NCBI GenBank assembly: GCA_024364805.1 | Contig: CM044500.1 | Span: 111,998,926 to 112,029,688 of the forward strand | DNA: 30,763 nt | Origin: Euprymna scolopes | Lineage: Eukaryota > Mollusca > Cephalopoda > Sepiida > Sepiolidae | Direction of reading: 5' to 3' | Part shown: in pieces, positions 28,571-30,763 of the stretch | Numbering within the stretch: the first letter of the stretch is position 1 | Layout of the letters: every line of letters begins with the position of its first letter | Translations under genes and position numbers: made by a program | The notes under the pieces: model-generated | Told to the model about the DNA's origin: nothing | Databases searched by the model: none | The model's input: the letters and a program-made list of their open reading frames with translations, nothing else

Positions 28571-28839
28571 CTTAGACATTCCAAATGTGTAAATTAAAGA
28601 GTAGTTTGGTCATAGTTTAATCTTCGCTGTTAGCGTAACTACTGTCCGTAGACTTTGTGGATGAATATATTTTCCTTGTTTACTGATTAGGGGTGAGGTT
28701 GCGGTGGGGCGTAATTGCATAATAATTATTTTTTGTGGTAAAAGATTTACGCTATTCAATTAGTAATTTTTGATTTTGAATCCTATATTTAAGAACAACA
28801 ATCACGGTGACCTCACTTTCCTAGCGAGTTATTGTGTGC

Positions 28840-29105
28840 ACTAAAAGAAAATTAATGAAAGGGACTTTTGGTTCGCCAAACTCAAATAGAAAGATGGTAA
28901 TTAATTAAAATAAAATATAGAACGAAAATACAAAAATGTAAACAGAATACAACCAATGAAAAGCATATACAAGTATGTTTAAGGATTCTTACTTGCTTGC
29001 CAAACATATTTGGGACACAATAGTTCAGCGTGCTATTTTAACATAGCTGTCTTCCCTAGAATATTCCTTACCCAGTACACGCGGCCGGTTTTCTTTTCTA
29101 TCCCT
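28840..29105. repeat. Spaced direct repeat, unit 2
   Basis: Second unit of the pair, same orientation. The 270 bp between the units is unrelated AT-rich DNA. Two copies of one short dispersed element, a local duplication, or the terminal repeats of a very small element are all possible. There is no clear 5'-TG...CA-3' end pair or flanking duplication, so the last is not claimed. Confidence 0.8.
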
Positions 29106-30599
29106 TACACATTTACTATCCAATTGGATATGCACCGACTTTACACATTAATTTACGATGAATCGTAAATATACTAAAAACTACTTTACACGTTCAAACC
29201 ATAAAATCAAAAGGCTAACGCATATGTACACTCGTAAATATACACTTTTTCCATTTTGTTAGGGTTTGATTTACTTAATTTGGAATTTTTTGTCTATTTT
29301 GCGTAATTAAAACTTACTTATCTGTTGTATATACTTTTGCATTCATTAACTCACTCGTTTTGCCCACGACTGCAATCGTCTGAATTTAGTCAGCGTTTTA
29401 TCTCTAGATACTTAAACACCATGTGAGGAGGGCATATCTCAAAGCTTCCAGTTTTTAAAATGCTAGCACTGAACTTAAATAAAGTCCCTTCCGTTCCAGG
29501 TAGGTATACGCCTTTTTAGGTTTGAAAATTAGTAAAAGAAAATGAATAATTCTAATCGTAAATAAAGTTGTCCGCATGAAATCAATAGAACTGACGTTTT
29601 CCACAAATAGTTATATCGATTAAAGTCCACAAACATTTCAATCGATGTCCGACTGAATAGTTATGTCCTTCTTGATATAACGTCCACATAAGATATTACG
29701 AGGAGAAGTACATTTTTAGAAAACCGCGTGATCAGAAAAAAAAAAGTTTGAAAACCCATGCACATGAAATGTATTCCGAAATATGAGCAGAGGAACATTA
29801 TAAATCAATTACGAAGCTATGACTGCGTGAAATGATCGATGACCATTATATTTTATACATTTCAGCTTATCTGCTCAAATTGCAGTTTTAATACAAACGA
29901 ATGCAAGAATAGAAACACAAAAATAATGATATCTAATCTTGAGTAGAAATATATCATGAGAAAAAAATGATAAGGTGTTCAGAAAGTGACTAAAATCTTT
30001 TGTCAAATGTTGTATTACTGCCGTATACAGAAAAATGCAAACACGTTCATTCATAAAAAATAGAACGGCAGCTTTATTGTGAGTGGTGATGAGGATGCGT
30101 CGTATAACTGTACAGCGATTGTGGATAGTTCAGAGGAAGACGTGCACAGAGAATTACGGCGACTTACTCACGGCCTTTGCTCACCAAATTATAAAAAAAT
30201 CTGAACTCAATTCCGGTCGCTGTTACGTAATCGCAGATGACCTTCAAATAAAACATTATTCTACTTTTACAATTGATACCTGTCAGGTGCACATGCACTT
30301 GTCATGGATTTACTAAAATTTACTAAAATTAATCTTTCGATACTTTAATTATTGTTATTGTTTAATGTTCGATTACCAGCAGTAATTTCATTTTGTTTTT
30401 TCGTTTCACGTCTGGTTATTGTTGCTGTAAAAGTCCTGTTTATTCAGCAATATTTGAATTCATAGGTTGTTCTATGGACATTTTAATGCACTGTCCTATT
30501 TTGCTATATTATAAGTATTAAGAGAACTAGTGTTAATATAAACCTATATGTTCTAATAGTTTTTTTATATAACTGTTTTGATAGGGAGAGTTCAAAGTA
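29106..30599. other. AT-rich non-coding stretch of about 1.5 kb
   Basis: A GGTGTTCAGAAAGTGACT at about 29975 resembles the ends of some mariner-like elements but has no inverted partner. A 77-residue frame at 30083-30316 downstream of it matches nothing that I recognise. No other signal was seen. Confidence 0.4.
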
Positions 30600-30654
30600 A
30601 AGGCGTCATAAATACATTTTATTTAAATTGTAAACATGTAAAACATGACGCCTT
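30600..30654. other. Inverted repeat, perfect 10-bp arms
   Basis: AAGGCGTCAT (30600-30609) and ATGACGCCTT (30645-30654) enclose 35 AT-rich bases. It could be a hairpin or the ends of a tiny element. Confidence 0.55.
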
Positions 30655-30709
30655 AGTCTAGATTTCGACTAAAAATTATTTGACATTGAAAAATTATCTA
30701 AATATTAAA

Positions 30710-30763
30710 TTATGTAAATATTGCATCATGTAAATATTACACCATGTAAATATTGCATCATGT
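30710..30763. repeat. 16-bp tandem repeat, cut by window end
   Basis: CATGTAAATATTGCAT-type units of 16 bp occur about 3.3 times. The middle one reads ATTACAC in place of ATTGCAT. The array continues past the window. Confidence 0.85.

Noticed and set aside
28310-29105. Very small element with terminal direct repeats
   Set aside because: No TG/CA ends, priming site, polypurine tract or flanking duplication can be seen, so only a direct repeat is claimed.
30083-30316. 77-residue frame as a gene
   Set aside because: No homology, splice context or second copy. Only a mariner-end-like word lies upstream, without its partner.

Overview
The window looks like intergenic or intronic DNA of an animal, most likely a cephalopod mollusc. 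This is inferred from AT-rich composition, many (ATT)n and (AT)n arrays, and decayed non-LTR retrotransposons of two kinds that I associate with octopus and squid genomes. No complete host protein gene can be supported. The single host-gene candidate is a possible terminal exon on the minus strand (22163-22424).

Layout. 1-3275: fragments of an unclassified dispersed repeat (Rep-D), (ATT)n arrays, and two 5'-truncated LINEs with restriction-like endonuclease (RLE) C-termini. These lie tail to tail: 1058-2075 plus and about 3191-2172 minus. 3426-4747: AT-rich DNA holding a 977-bp foldback element with about 360-bp inverted arms and a TA duplication. 4865-5760: about 900 bp of impure ATT repeat. 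5822-6857: a jockey/CR1-like LINE 3' half (LINE-A copy 1). 6870-9425: Rep-D, a mariner-like remnant on the minus strand, and an unknown repeat (Rep-X) split by LINE-A copy 2. 9720-10888: a second foldback element, then LINE-A copy 3. 10889-14150: simple repeats, Rep-D, a diverged 150-bp duplication and a tRNA-like stretch. 14554-16565: Rep-X copy 2, a different jockey-like LINE (LINE-B), and a mariner-like transposase tail of the same family as the one near 7.6 kb. 17862-20990: an (AT)n array leading into a tandem array of about 155-bp units, a tRNA-like promoter module, Rep-X copy 3 and a possible Helitron end. 21493-23270: a poly-T run, a possible hAT end, the candidate exon and a diverged direct repeat. 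23880-27575: a second mariner family whose 3' end directly abuts the tail of a nearly full-length ORF2 LINE-A (copy 4, minus). 28310-29105: a spaced direct-repeat pair. 30600-30763: a short inverted repeat and a 16-bp tandem repeat cut by the window edge.

The genes do not form a working system; they are transposon relics. The most informative signals cut across copies. All four LINE-A copies end in the same two-stage hairpin. Two foldback elements of different size share a core motif. Rep-X occurs three times with a conserved peptide pattern. The RLE-LINE copies have lost endonuclease residues, and LINE-A copy 4 reads YADN at its reverse-transcriptase active site.
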